This document shows, in pieces, positions 16,330 through 25,316 of a DNA stretch of 64,000 nt (its first letter is position 1; each line of letters starts with the position of its first letter). The position numbers and the translations under genes are program-made. Source of the DNA: JBOHUC01 sp050733935 (GTDB lineage: Bacteria > Eisenbacteria > RBG-16-71-46 > DASYSL01); the NCBI GenBank assembly GCA_050733935.1, contig JBOHUC010000160.1, positions 1-64,000 on the forward strand, written 5' to 3'. Below the pieces are notes generated by a model. The model saw only the letters and a list, made by a program, of their open reading frames with translations. It searched no databases and was not told the origin of the DNA.

Positions 16330-17726
16330 CCAACGAAGCAGGGAAGTACACGGCAGCCGCGTTGTTGGCTGCAGTCGTAATGCTGGCCATGGCGGCGTCC
16401 TCGCCGGTGACGGCTGCGGCCCATCGCAAAGACACTCCCAAGGGGAAGGCGACCACGATGAAGACTTCGACTGCTGAGCTCGATTCGCCGCAGCGCTCCG
16501 CCCCAGACGGTATCCGCCCGTTCCGCGTCCAGGTCCCGGACGCAGCGCTCGCCGACCTTCGGCGGCGTATTGCGGCAACCCAGTGGCCCGACAAAGAGAC
16601 GGTGGCAGATCAGTCGCAGGGCGTGCCCCTCGCGGCGATGCAGGCCCTTGCGCGCTATTGGGCGACCGATTACGACTGGCGCAAGGTGGAGGCACAACTG
16701 AACGCCTTGCCGCAGTTCACGACGACCATCGATGGGCTGGATATCCATTTCATTCACGTTCGTTCGCAACACGCGAATGCGTTGCCGCTCATCGTCACGC
16801 ACGGATGGCCCGGCTCGATCATCGAGCAGCTGAAGATCATCGATCCGCTCGTCAATCCCACGGCACATGGCGGGAGCGCATCGGACGCATTCGACGTGGT
16901 GATCCCGTCGATGCCGGGCTACGGGTTTTCAGGCAAGCCGACCACCACCGGCTGGGGCCCCGAACGCATGGGCCGAGCCTGGGCCGATCTGATGGGGCGC
17001 CTCGGCTACACGCGCTACGTGGCCCAGGGCGGCGACTGGGGTGCATTCGTCGTCGACCAGATGGGCCTGCAGGCGCCTGCGGGACTGCTCGCCATCCACA
17101 CCAACATGCCCGCCACGGTTCCGGCGGACGTCGACAAGGCTCTCCTGGCCGGCGACCCGCCGCCCTCCGGTCTTTCCGCTGACGAGCGACGCGCCTACGA
17201 GCAGCTGATCAGAACGTTCAAGCAAGTCGACTACGCCCGGTAAATGGCGGCGCGCCCGCAAACCTTGTACGGCATTGCGGATTCACCCGTCGGCCTGGCC
17301 GCCTGGCTCCTCGACCACAATGATGCGGACGGCCAGCCGGCCGCGGCGATCGCCTCGGCCCTGAACCGGACCATGAGCGCCACGGGCGAACTGACACGTG
17401 ACGAGATCCTCGACAACATCACGCTTTATTGGCTGACGAACACGGGGGGCTCCGCGTCTCGTCTCTATTGGGAATACAAGGGTGGCTTCTTCAACACCAA
17501 GGGAGTCTCGATTCCGGTCGCCGTGAGCGTCTTCCCTGGCGAGCAGTATGAAGCGCCACGGAGTTGGGCCGAGAGAGCGTATCCCAAGCTGATCTACTAC
17601 AGCCGCGTTGACAAGGGCGGCCACTTCGCGGCCTGGGAGCAGCCGGGGCTGTTCGCGAACGAGCTCCGCGCCGCGTTCCGATCGCTCCGCGACCTCGCCT
17701 CGACCGATGCGACCACCGGCTATTGA
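16326..17726 (+). pseudogene. Second epoxide hydrolase, interrupted by an in-frame stop
   Basis: A tandem copy of the preceding gene, also with a signal-peptide-like N-terminus, EHN domain, HGWPGS, GGDWGA and GGHFAAWEQP. The frame is intact except for a single TAA at 17241-17243, inside the cap region. The homologous segment in the first copy reads GYAEMMNTRPQT; here it is DYAR, stop, MAARPQT. One G-to-T change in a GAA (Glu) codon would explain it. The upstream piece (to 17243) has the nucleophile Asp; the downstream piece (from ATG 17244) has the His. Either alone should be inactive. A sequencing error or readthrough are the alternatives. Confidence 0.82.
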
Positions 17727-17737
17727 TCGTCGTTCGT

Positions 17738-17754
17738 AAGGAGTTCGGCACGAC
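17738..17754 (+). repeat. Copy of the epoxide hydrolase start region without a start codon
   Basis: AAGGAGTTCGGCACGAC matches the ribosome site and start of the second epoxide hydrolase (AAGGAGTTCGCCATGAC, 16314-16330) at 15 of 17 positions, with the ATG changed to ACG. It looks like a remnant of tandem duplication of the gene junction. Confidence 0.45.
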
Positions 17755-17781
17755 GGCCACACCGCCGGAAGGAGGTGAATC

Positions 17782-18624
17782 CTGCAAGAGCCGGAGACTC
17801 ATGTGATCGCCCCCACGGCGTTCGTCGAGGGCGCTCGGATGCGCTTCGCGTATCGCCATCTCGGTTCCCAGAGCGCCGTTCCATTGATCCTCCTGCAGCA
17901 CTTCGGAGGCAACATGGACAACTGGGATCCGGCCGTGGTCGATGGATTGGCCGCCGAGCGCCCCGTCATCCTGTTCGACAATCGTGGCATCGGTCGCTCG
18001 AGCGGGCTGACCCCCGACAGCATCGCCGAAATGGCGAGCGACCCCATCGCCTTCGTCGATGCCCTCGGCCTCACTCGAGTCGATGTCCTGGGGTTCTCCC
18101 TAGGCGGCATGATCGCACAGCAGATGTTGTTCGATCGCCCCGAACTGATCCGACGCGCCATCCTCGTCGGAACCGGAGGGCCCGGTGCGGCAGGAATGTT
18201 CAGCCCCGACGTGACGACGGCGGCCGCGAGGATGTCTTCGGACACCGACTCCCTCTTGTTCCTCTTCTTCCAGCCCACGACGGCGAGCCAGTCCGCGGGC
18301 GGCCGATACTTGCAGCGCATGCGGGCACGAACGGATCGCGAGCCCGCGACGACCCGGCAGACCATCGAAGCTCAACTGGCCGCCGTCCGCGCCTGGGGTG
18401 AGACGAATGGCGAGACGTTTGCCCGCTTGAAGCGGATCGAGCAACCCGTCCTCGTCGTCAACGGCACCCACGACATCATGATCCCGACCTTCAACGCATA
18501 CGCCCTATCGCAGCAGCTCCCCAATGCCCACATGATCTTGTATCCGGACTCCGGACACGGCTCGTTGTTCCAGTACGCGGATTGGTTCGTGCACGACGCC
18601 TCGCGCTTTCTCAGACGCGACTGA
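17782..18624 (+). CDS. Alpha/beta hydrolase, probable CTG start
   Basis: A cytosolic alpha/beta hydrolase of 280 residues. The nucleophile elbow is GFSLGGM, with the Ser at residue 106 from the CTG start. The acid is in NGTHDIMIP and the His in PDSGHGSLF. It resembles haloperoxidase/hydrolase proteins of unknown substrate. The annotated-style start would be GTG 17803 (273 residues), but the strong AGGAGG at 17770-17775 lies 27 bp from it and exactly 6 bp from the in-frame CTG at 17782. The stop lies 2 bp from the stop of the convergent ankyrin gene. Confidence 0.82.
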   Translation: MQEPETHVIAPTAFVEGARMRFAYRHLGSQSAVPLILLQHFGGNMDNWDPAVVDGLAAERPVILFDNRGIGRSSGLTPDSIAEMASDPIAFVDALGLTRVDVLGFSLGGMIAQQMLFDRPELIRRAILVGTGGPGAAGMFSPDVTTAAARMSSDTDSLLFLFFQPTTASQSAGGRYLQRMRARTDREPATTRQTIEAQLAAVRAWGETNGETFARLKRIEQPVLVVNGTHDIMIPTFNAYALSQQLPNAHMILYPDSGHGSLFQYADWFVHDASRFLRRD

Positions 18625-18626
18625 CC

Positions 18627-20279
18627 TCACTCCTCCGGTGCGAATCCACGCGCGCGCAGATGGTCGGCGACGGCGTCGCTCGCGTGACTCTCGGGGGGCT
18701 CGTTCCAGCGATTGAACGACGGGTCGCGCGTCGCGCCCGCGTCGAGCAGCTGGTCGATCACCGCGATGTAGTCCTCGTCGGCCGCGCGGCAGTGGACGGA
18801 GCCGTGCGCCGCCCACGCGATCGGCGAGCTGCCGTACGTGCGATCGCGCGGTTCGAGCGGCGCCCCGGCGGCGAGCAGCGCGTGCACGACGTCGACGCGG
18901 CCGTGCCACGCGGCCCAGTGCAGAGGCGTGCCTTCCTCCCGGGCCTCGCGGCCGACGTCGTAGCCCAGCGACACGAACACGGGGATCGCGACCGCATTTC
19001 CCATCCCCGCCGCGTGGACGAGCAGGTCCGGCTCTTCCCGGAGCAGGGTGTCGCGCAGCCCGGGATCGGCGTCGAGGGCGCGGCGCGCACCCGCCAGGTC
19101 TCCGGCGGCGCACGCGGCGATCACGGCGTCCACGGGACGCAGCACCTCCACGCCACCCCCGGCCTCGCGCAGCACCTCCGCCACCGCGACGTTGCCCGCG
19201 CGCATCGCGAGCTCGTAGGGCGTGCGGCCGTCGGCGCGGGCGCGCCGCGGATCCGCTCCGTGCGACAGGAACATCCGTGCCACTTCGGCGCTCCGTCCCT
19301 GCTCGGCGATCGCATGCAGCGGCGTCGACCGATGGTCGTAGCTCGGCACATTGGGATCGGCGCCGTGCTCGAGCAGCCACTCCATGCCGAGTGTCGCGGT
19401 CCGGGCCGCGGGCTGCCCCTCGCGGTAACCGCACAAGAAATAGAGCACCGTATTGTTCCACGGCTGCGCCGCGGCCGAAATCTCAGCACCATGGGTGAGG
19501 AGCAGATCGAGCACGTCGCGGTGGTTGTGCTCGGCGGCGTGGTAGACGGATTCCCCATCGTTCGGGTTTGCGCCGCGCTCGAGCAGAAGCTTCACCACCC
19601 CGGCATTGCCCCGTTCACTCGCCCGGTAGAGCGCGGTCAGCTTCGACGTGCCGTCGTGCGCCGGCGTGAACGCAAGCGGGTCGGCACCGAGCGCGAGGAG
19701 CCGCTCGGCGATCACGACCGATGCGGCGCGCCGCGCGTCGTCGATCGCAACGAGCGGGGACGCGGCGACGCATTCGATCGGCGTCCACCCGCCGCCCTGG
19801 AACGGTGCCCCGGCCAGGCCGGGATCCTTCGCGAGCCAGCGTTCGACCGCGTCGACGTCGCACGAGACACACGCGGCATGGAGGCTCGTCCGCGCCACTT
19901 CGGGGTGACTCTCGAGCACGCGGCGCATCGTGGCACCGTCGCCCTCATGAAGCGCGCCGACGAACCGCTGGATCTGGGCGATCAACGGCTCCTGCGACTG
20001 GACGAGCGCCTTGAGCGCCGCCCAGTTCTCGACGCCGGCCTCGCGCGCGAGCGCGTGCTGGACGTCGGCGAGGCGCACGTGCGACCGAACAGTGGCGTCG
20101 TCCATCGCAGCCATCCGCGGCAGCGACGCGCGCAGGCGCGCAAGGGAGGCCGCATCCCCGGCGCGGCACCCGCGGGTGAGCTTCTTGGCGAGACGACGCA
20201 GACGTTCGAACGATGGAGTCGGGGGAGCCTGCGGCTCCGCAGTGGGATCGGCTGTGGAATCTGGTGTGGGATCGGACAT
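18627..20279 (-). CDS. Ankyrin-repeat protein
   Basis: A 550-residue protein without signal peptide. After a Pro/Thr-rich N-terminus it contains at least seven ankyrin-type repeats in two blocks (about residues 120-350 and 385-520). Examples are GNAGVVKLLLERGANPN, HRDVLDLLLTHGAEI and GTPLHWAAWHGRVDVVHALL. A protein-interaction scaffold is likely; the partner is unknown. A ribosome site AGGAGGG lies 8 bp before the ATG. Confidence 0.85.
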   Translation of the reverse strand: MSDPTPDSTADPTAEPQAPPTPSFERLRRLAKKLTRGCRAGDAASLARLRASLPRMAAMDDATVRSHVRLADVQHALAREAGVENWAALKALVQSQEPLIAQIQRFVGALHEGDGATMRRVLESHPEVARTSLHAACVSCDVDAVERWLAKDPGLAGAPFQGGGWTPIECVAASPLVAIDDARRAASVVIAERLLALGADPLAFTPAHDGTSKLTALYRASERGNAGVVKLLLERGANPNDGESVYHAAEHNHRDVLDLLLTHGAEISAAAQPWNNTVLYFLCGYREGQPAARTATLGMEWLLEHGADPNVPSYDHRSTPLHAIAEQGRSAEVARMFLSHGADPRRARADGRTPYELAMRAGNVAVAEVLREAGGGVEVLRPVDAVIAACAAGDLAGARRALDADPGLRDTLLREEPDLLVHAAGMGNAVAIPVFVSLGYDVGREAREEGTPLHWAAWHGRVDVVHALLAAGAPLEPRDRTYGSSPIAWAAHGSVHCRAADEDYIAVIDQLLDAGATRDPSFNRWNEPPESHASDAVADHLRARGFAPEE

Positions 20280-20436
20280 GCTACGACCCTCCTGAGTGCC
20301 CGCGTCCGCACGATGGGCAAAGGGTTCGTAGGGGTCGATCCATTACGGAGGCCAGGTGGGAGCGTCCCTTTCCACGGACTGGATGCGCCCTGCGCGCCAC
20401 GTGACCGTACCGCAGTGGCGCTGCAATCGCAACCCG

Positions 20437-20465
20437 TTGCGGAGACCTCGAACCTTGCATACGGC
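20437..20465 (+). promoter_or_regulatory. Weak candidate promoter of the aspartic protease gene
   Basis: TTGCGG (20437-20442) and TACGGC (20460-20465) are separated by 17 bp, 77 bp before the TTG start. The -10 lacks the usual final T. Confidence 0.28.
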
Positions 20466-20542
20466 CGGGCGTTGCCACAAGATCGGCCGCGAGAAACTCC
20501 ACCGCCTCCTGGCCCATCCCCTGTGACTTCGCGAGGTGTGAC

Positions 20543-21739
20543 TTGCGCCATTCCCTCTGCTCTCTCGCGGCCGTGACCACTCTCACTCTCGCATCGCGCG
20601 AGGCCGGGCCCGGTGCCATGGAAGTGCCTTTCGAGATCGCGAGCAACAAGCCGTATGTCCAGGTCTCGATCAATGGCTCACCGAAGCAGTGGTTCATTCT
20701 CGATACGGGTTGCGGCGGGACGTCGGTCATCGCCAAAGAGTGCGCGGACCGCATCGGCCTGCGAGGGGAGGCCGAGGAAAGGGTCCATCTCGGGGCGGGT
20801 GAAGGTGTCCAGGTGGGAGTGTCCACCGTCCCCTCCGTGACCCTCGACCTGGGTGAGGTGTCGACGAAGTTTGCGACTCTCCGGATCTTCCCGCTCGGGC
20901 ACGTCGCGCCGTACGAAGGCCGTCCGGTCGATGGGCTCCTGGGCCAGGACTTCCTCGAGCGGCACGTCGTCGAGATCGACTACGCAAAGAACCGCGTGCG
21001 GATCCTCGATCCTGAAAGCTTCGTTCCCGCCCGTGGTGGCGTCTCGATCCCCATCACGACCGAAAGCGGCCTCGCAGTGGCGAAAGGCACCATCACCGTT
21101 CGGGGAAAAGATCCGATTCCCTGCCGCCTCGTCATCGACACCGGAGTGCGCGCGACCGTCATTTTCTATCGTCCGTTCGCCGCCGGGCACGGACTGCTCG
21201 ACGTCCCCGGAAACCTCCTCGATGCAACCGTCGGCGGGGGTGCGGGAGGGGAGACCCGTGGCGACGTGGGCCGGCTCGAGAAGCTCCTCTTGGGGTCGTT
21301 TGCATTCGACGAACCGACGGCGATCTTCTCGCGGGACACCGTCGGCGTGCTGGCCGGCACGGAAGAGGACGGGATCATCGGCGGAGAGCTGCTGCGTCGC
21401 GCCCGCGTCACCTTCGACTATCCCCACCAGCGCATGATCCTCGAGCCCTACCCGGGATCGCTCCCGCCGTTCGATTACGACATGAGCGGCCTGTTCCTCG
21501 TGGCTCACGGCAATTCCTTTGAACGAATCACGGTCCAGTCCGTGACGCGTGGAACGCCGGCCGGGCTCGCGGGGCTCAAGCCCGGGGACGAGATCCTCGC
21601 CCTCGACGGCCGGCGATCGCCCAAACTCACGCTCGAGGACGCGCGCAGCTCGTTCCGCACACCGGGAGAGCACCGGCTCGAAGTGCGACGAGGCGGGAAG
21701 ACGCTCCACATCACATTGATCGCACGTCGACTCGTATGA
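20543..21739 (+). CDS. Retropepsin-like aspartic protease with PDZ domain
   Basis: A 398-residue protein with two DTG active-site motifs, FILDTGCGGTS in the first lobe and LVIDTGVRATV in the second. This fits a two-domain clan AA protease; each lobe is followed by a LLGQDF- or IGGELL-type segment. A C-terminal PDZ domain follows (SVTRGTPAGLAGLKPGDEILALDG). The TTG start is supported by a GAGGTG just upstream and gives a weak signal-peptide-like N-terminus. An ATG at residue 26 would remove it. The stop overlaps the start of the next gene (ATGA). Confidence 0.82.
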   Translation: MRHSLCSLAAVTTLTLASREAGPGAMEVPFEIASNKPYVQVSINGSPKQWFILDTGCGGTSVIAKECADRIGLRGEAEERVHLGAGEGVQVGVSTVPSVTLDLGEVSTKFATLRIFPLGHVAPYEGRPVDGLLGQDFLERHVVEIDYAKNRVRILDPESFVPARGGVSIPITTESGLAVAKGTITVRGKDPIPCRLVIDTGVRATVIFYRPFAAGHGLLDVPGNLLDATVGGGAGGETRGDVGRLEKLLLGSFAFDEPTAIFSRDTVGVLAGTEEDGIIGGELLRRARVTFDYPHQRMILEPYPGSLPPFDYDMSGLFLVAHGNSFERITVQSVTRGTPAGLAGLKPGDEILALDGRRSPKLTLEDARSSFRTPGEHRLEVRRGGKTLHITLIARRLV

Positions 21740-22602
21740 GCTCCTCCGGCCAGCGGATCGCCCGGGGCGCAGGGGCACCGGCCGTCCTGGGCACGCTGCT
21801 CGCTCTCGCCGGATCGTCGCACGCAGCGGGGGCCGCGCCGCCCGACACGCTCACCGTCGTTACGCTCAACCTTTGGCACGACCAGCGCGACTGGCCGAAG
21901 CGCCTGAACGTGATCGTGGCCGAGATGCGCCGCCTCAGGCCCGACGTCCTGTGCCTGCAGGAGGTGCTCCAGAACCCGAACCTCCGCAATCAGGCGGAAA
22001 CCCTCGCGGACAGCCTGGGCTGTCACGTCCGGTTCGCGTCGGTCGACGGCCCGGAGAGGCCGAAACGCTACGGCAACGCGATCCTCACGCCCCATCGGAT
22101 CCTCGCGAGCGGCACACGGAACCTCGAGCCGGCCGACGACTATCGCGCGGTCGCGCACGTGCGCTTCGCGTGGCGGGATCGTGCGGTCGATGCGTATTCC
22201 ACGCATCTGCATCACACCGCGGAGGGCGGCGCGATCCGCACGACCCAGATCCGCCACCTGCTCGCGTACGTCGACTCGACGCGTGGCACCGGACCGGTCG
22301 TGCTGGGAGGCGACTTCAACTGCGAGCTGGGGTCGTCCGAGCTGAATCTCGTCACCGCGCGCTATGACGACGCGTTCCACGTCGTGCACCCGAAGGCGAG
22401 CCGCGCGGACGCCCGGACGTTCAACCCGCGCTTCGGCGTCGACCCGGGAGCGATCGATCACATTTTCGTCGAGCGGCGGACCGGTGGGTTCGTGCCGCTC
22501 GGCTCCGAAGTGATCTTTCGGACCGTGGGGCCCGACAGCGTGTGGGCATCGGACCATTTCGGAGTGGTCGCAAAACTCGGAACCGGGAGGGGGAGGCCGT
22601 GA
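21736..22602 (+). CDS. Endonuclease/exonuclease/phosphatase family protein, exported
   Basis: A 288-residue EEP-fold hydrolase with a signal peptide (to about residue 34). It has the metal and catalytic motifs TLNLWHD, CLQEV, STHLHH, GGDFNCE and, at the end, WASDHFGVVAKL. Members cleave phosphodiesters or phosphomonoesters in nucleic acids, sphingomyelin or inositol phosphates; the substrate here is open. It overlaps the aspartic protease gene upstream and the DUF4386 gene downstream (GTGA), so the three form one operon. Confidence 0.85.
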   Translation: MSSSGQRIARGAGAPAVLGTLLALAGSSHAAGAAPPDTLTVVTLNLWHDQRDWPKRLNVIVAEMRRLRPDVLCLQEVLQNPNLRNQAETLADSLGCHVRFASVDGPERPKRYGNAILTPHRILASGTRNLEPADDYRAVAHVRFAWRDRAVDAYSTHLHHTAEGGAIRTTQIRHLLAYVDSTRGTGPVVLGGDFNCELGSSELNLVTARYDDAFHVVHPKASRADARTFNPRFGVDPGAIDHIFVERRTGGFVPLGSEVIFRTVGPDSVWASDHFGVVAKLGTGRGRP

Positions 22603-23324
22603 ACGAGACCCGCGCGATCGAAATCAGCGACGCGTCGCTTCAGCGCAAGGCCCGTGCGGCCGGCGTGCTCTATCTCCTCACGATCGTCACGGGCGTCTTC
22701 TCGCAGGTCTTCGTGAGCGACCGGCTCGTGGCCGCCGAGCCCGCGGTCACGGCACAGAACATCCTTGCGAACTCGGACCTCTTCCGGCTTGGCTACACCG
22801 TCTACCTGATCGAGATGGCCTGTAACATCGCGATGACGGCCGTCTTCTACGATCTGCTTCGCCCGGCGGGGAAGGGTCTTTCCTTCCTCGCCGCCATGCT
22901 CGGGCTCGCCGGTTGCATCATCAAGACGATGAGCCGGCTGTTCTATCTCGCGCCGCTCTCCGTCCTCGGAAACGAGCACTACCTCGCGGCCTTCAGCGGC
23001 CCGCAGCTCGAGTCCCTCGCGCAGCTGCTTCTCCGGTTGAACGCGCAGGGGGCGGGGATGGCCCTTGTGTTCTTCGGCTTCTATGCGCTCGTCAAGGGCT
23101 GGCTCATCCTCCGCTCGACGTTTCTTCCACGCTTCCTCGGCGTGCTGTCGCTCGCGGGCGGCGTGGGCTGGCTCGCATTCCTCTCGCCGCCCTTTGGAAG
23201 CCGCGTGTTTCCGTACGTCGCGCTCATCGGCCTTCTCGGGGCGCTCACGACCGTCGTGTGGCTCCTCGTGAAGGGTGTCGACACCCGGCGATGGAAGGAG
23301 CAGGCGCGCGCGGCGGCGTTCTGA
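22599..23324 (+). CDS. DUF4386 family membrane protein
   Basis: The 241-residue protein starts at a GTG overlapping the previous stop. It has about six transmembrane helices and the usual DUF4386 opening (ARAAGVLYLLTIVTGVFSQV). Function of the family is not known. It closes the three-gene operon; the promoter of the FAS-like operon starts 17 bp later. Confidence 0.78.
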   Translation: MNETRAIEISDASLQRKARAAGVLYLLTIVTGVFSQVFVSDRLVAAEPAVTAQNILANSDLFRLGYTVYLIEMACNIAMTAVFYDLLRPAGKGLSFLAAMLGLAGCIIKTMSRLFYLAPLSVLGNEHYLAAFSGPQLESLAQLLLRLNAQGAGMALVFFGFYALVKGWLILRSTFLPRFLGVLSLAGGVGWLAFLSPPFGSRVFPYVALIGLLGALTTVVWLLVKGVDTRRWKEQARAAAF

Positions 23325-23341
23325 GGAGCTTGAGCGCGAGG

Positions 23342-23370
23342 TTGTCCGGGACCCGACAACGCGTTAGTCT
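23342..23370 (+). promoter_or_regulatory. Candidate promoter of the FAS-II-like operon
   Basis: TTGTCC (23342-23347) and TAGTCT (23365-23370) are separated by 17 bp, 49 bp before the dehydratase start. Confidence 0.6.
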
Positions 23371-23419
23371 CCGTGCTTTCCCGGCACCGCGCGATTCTCC
23401 GCCCGAAGGGACGACGACC

Positions 23420-23932
23420 ATGCGTCATCTGTACGTCGATCGCGTTCTCGTGCTCGAGCGCTTCGCGAGCATCGTCGTCGTGTCCTCGCTGGACGCCGAG
23501 GACGAGTTGTTCCGGTATCACTTTCCCGCGCGTCCCGTGGTTCCCGCGTCCCTGCTTGTCGAAGTCTTCGCCCAGGTCGCGACGGTTCTCCTCGAAGCGA
23601 GCATTGGCTACGCGCGGAAGGCCATTCCTGTGTTGGTCAACGGCGCCAAGTTTCGCCACGCCGTGATCCCGGGAACCGGGATGGAAGTCGTGATGAACGT
23701 GAGCCAGCACAGCGAGGATGGTGCGGTCCTCGGAGGACGAATCGAGCAGGCCGGGCGCGTCTGTTCGACGATCGAGCTCGGGATGGCGCTCGAGCCCCTC
23801 GAGCGGTTCTTCACGCCGGCGGACCGGGAGCTCTATCACGCGATGCATGCCGGCTGGCTGCGCGGGGCCCGGATCGAGGGCTTCGATCGCCATCCCCTCG
23901 AGGATCTGAACTTTGTCGGGCGCCAGAGCTAA
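23420..23932 (+). CDS. 3-hydroxyacyl-ACP dehydratase (FabZ-like hot-dog fold)
   Basis: A 170-residue single hot-dog protein. The catalytic motif YHFPARPVVPASLLVEVFAQ carries His34 and Glu48 at the FabZ spacing. It would remove water from a 3-hydroxyacyl-ACP to give the trans-2-enoyl-ACP. The first gene of a five-gene operon that supplies one full set of chain-elongation activities. The usual FabZ Gly after the second Pro is replaced by Ala-Ser, which hints at a divergent subfamily. Confidence 0.8.
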   Translation: MRHLYVDRVLVLERFASIVVVSSLDAEDELFRYHFPARPVVPASLLVEVFAQVATVLLEASIGYARKAIPVLVNGAKFRHAVIPGTGMEVVMNVSQHSEDGAVLGGRIEQAGRVCSTIELGMALEPLERFFTPADRELYHAMHAGWLRGARIEGFDRHPLEDLNFVGRQS

Positions 23933-23936
23933 GGCG

Positions 23937-25316
23937 ATGCCGGACGCGCGGGCGATGTCGACGCCGGACCCGACACGGGTCGTGGTGACGGGAATCGGCG
24001 CGGTCACGCCGTTCGGCGTCGGCCGGGACGCGCTCCTCGAAGGGCTTCGCTCCGCCCGATCGACGGCGCGCACCCTGCCCGGCCGCGAGGGGGACGAGGC
24101 CGTGCGTCCGTTCGCCTGTCCGGTCGACGACGCGAAGTTCGATCCGACGCAATCCCTGGCCCAGCGCAAGTCGATCAAGCTCATGAGTCGCGCGACCACG
24201 TTCGCGGTCGCGGCCGCGGCGCTCGCGCTCGACGACGCGCGTCTGCGCGGCAGGCTCGACGATCCGGCGCGGGCCGGCGTCGTGCTCGGTACCGGGGGCG
24301 TCGGACTCCACGATGCCGATTACCTGGCGACCATGCTCGAGGTGAGCGGCGAGTTGATCGAAGGACGACCCCGCTCTCCAGAGCCGGGCGGAGGGGCGTC
24401 CACGAGTGCGGTCGCGGTCGCGCCCGGGATCGACCTCCTCGACCTCGCGGCCCGGCACATGAACCCTCTCACGCCGCTCAAGCTCCTTCCCAACATGGCG
24501 GCGGCCCACGTCGCGATCGAGCAGGGACTCCGGGGCGAGAACCTCACGGTGTGCACGGCGTGCACCTCCGGAACGCAGGCGGTGGGCGAAGCCGTACGTC
24601 TCCTCCGACTCGGGCGTGCGGACGTGATGCTCGCCGGCGGAACGGACGCGATGATCAATCCGATGGGCCTCATCGGATTCAGTCTCCTGGGCGTGCTGTC
24701 GCGCCGCTTCGACGATCCCGTGCGGGCCGCGCGTCCGTTCGATCTCGACCGGGATGGATTCGTGATGGGGGAGGGGGCCGCCATCCTCGTCCTCGAGACG
24801 GCCGCACATGCGGTGGGGCGCGGAGCCCGGATTCTCGCGGAGATCGCGGGCTACGCCTCGTGCTCGGACGCGTACCGCGTGACGGACGAGCGCGAGGACG
24901 GATCGGGCTGCGTGCAGGCGATTCGCGGCGCTCTCGCGGACGCCGCGGTTCGGCCGGCCGACGTGGACTATGTGAACGCGCACGGAACCGGGACCCTGAT
25001 GAACGACCGCACGGAAGTGCGGGCTCTGCGCGAGGTCCTGGGCGCGCACCTCGATCGCGTTCCGGTGAGCTCGACCAAGTCCCAGATCGGGCATCTGATC
25101 GCGGCCGCCGGGGCGGTCGAGCTCGCCGCGTGCGTCCTCGCGCTCGAGCATCAGTTCCTTCCTCCGACGATCAACTACGAAACCCCCGACCCCGAATGCG
25201 CGATCGATGTCGTACCGAACGTCTCGCGTCCTGCCGCCATCCGGACCGTGCTCTCGAACTCGTTCGGCTTCGGCGGACAGAACGCCTGCCTCGTCGTGCG
25301 CGGGTGGGACGTGTGA
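23937..25316 (+). CDS. Beta-ketoacyl-ACP synthase (FabF-like)
   Basis: A 459-residue thiolase-fold condensing enzyme. The full Cys-His-His triad is present: Cys209 (VCTACTSG), His349 (NAHGTGT) and His386 (QIGHLIAAAGA). The late NSFGFGGQN loop is also present. It is longer than housekeeping FabF (about 410 residues), with an insert around residues 140-175. The ATG at 23937 lies 5 bp after the dehydratase stop; a TTG 24 bp earlier is less likely. It should condense acyl and malonyl units on the ACP encoded downstream. Confidence 0.88.
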   Translation: MPDARAMSTPDPTRVVVTGIGAVTPFGVGRDALLEGLRSARSTARTLPGREGDEAVRPFACPVDDAKFDPTQSLAQRKSIKLMSRATTFAVAAAALALDDARLRGRLDDPARAGVVLGTGGVGLHDADYLATMLEVSGELIEGRPRSPEPGGGASTSAVAVAPGIDLLDLAARHMNPLTPLKLLPNMAAAHVAIEQGLRGENLTVCTACTSGTQAVGEAVRLLRLGRADVMLAGGTDAMINPMGLIGFSLLGVLSRRFDDPVRAARPFDLDRDGFVMGEGAAILVLETAAHAVGRGARILAEIAGYASCSDAYRVTDEREDGSGCVQAIRGALADAAVRPADVDYVNAHGTGTLMNDRTEVRALREVLGAHLDRVPVSSTKSQIGHLIAAAGAVELAACVLALEHQFLPPTINYETPDPECAIDVVPNVSRPAAIRTVLSNSFGFGGQNACLVVRGWDV

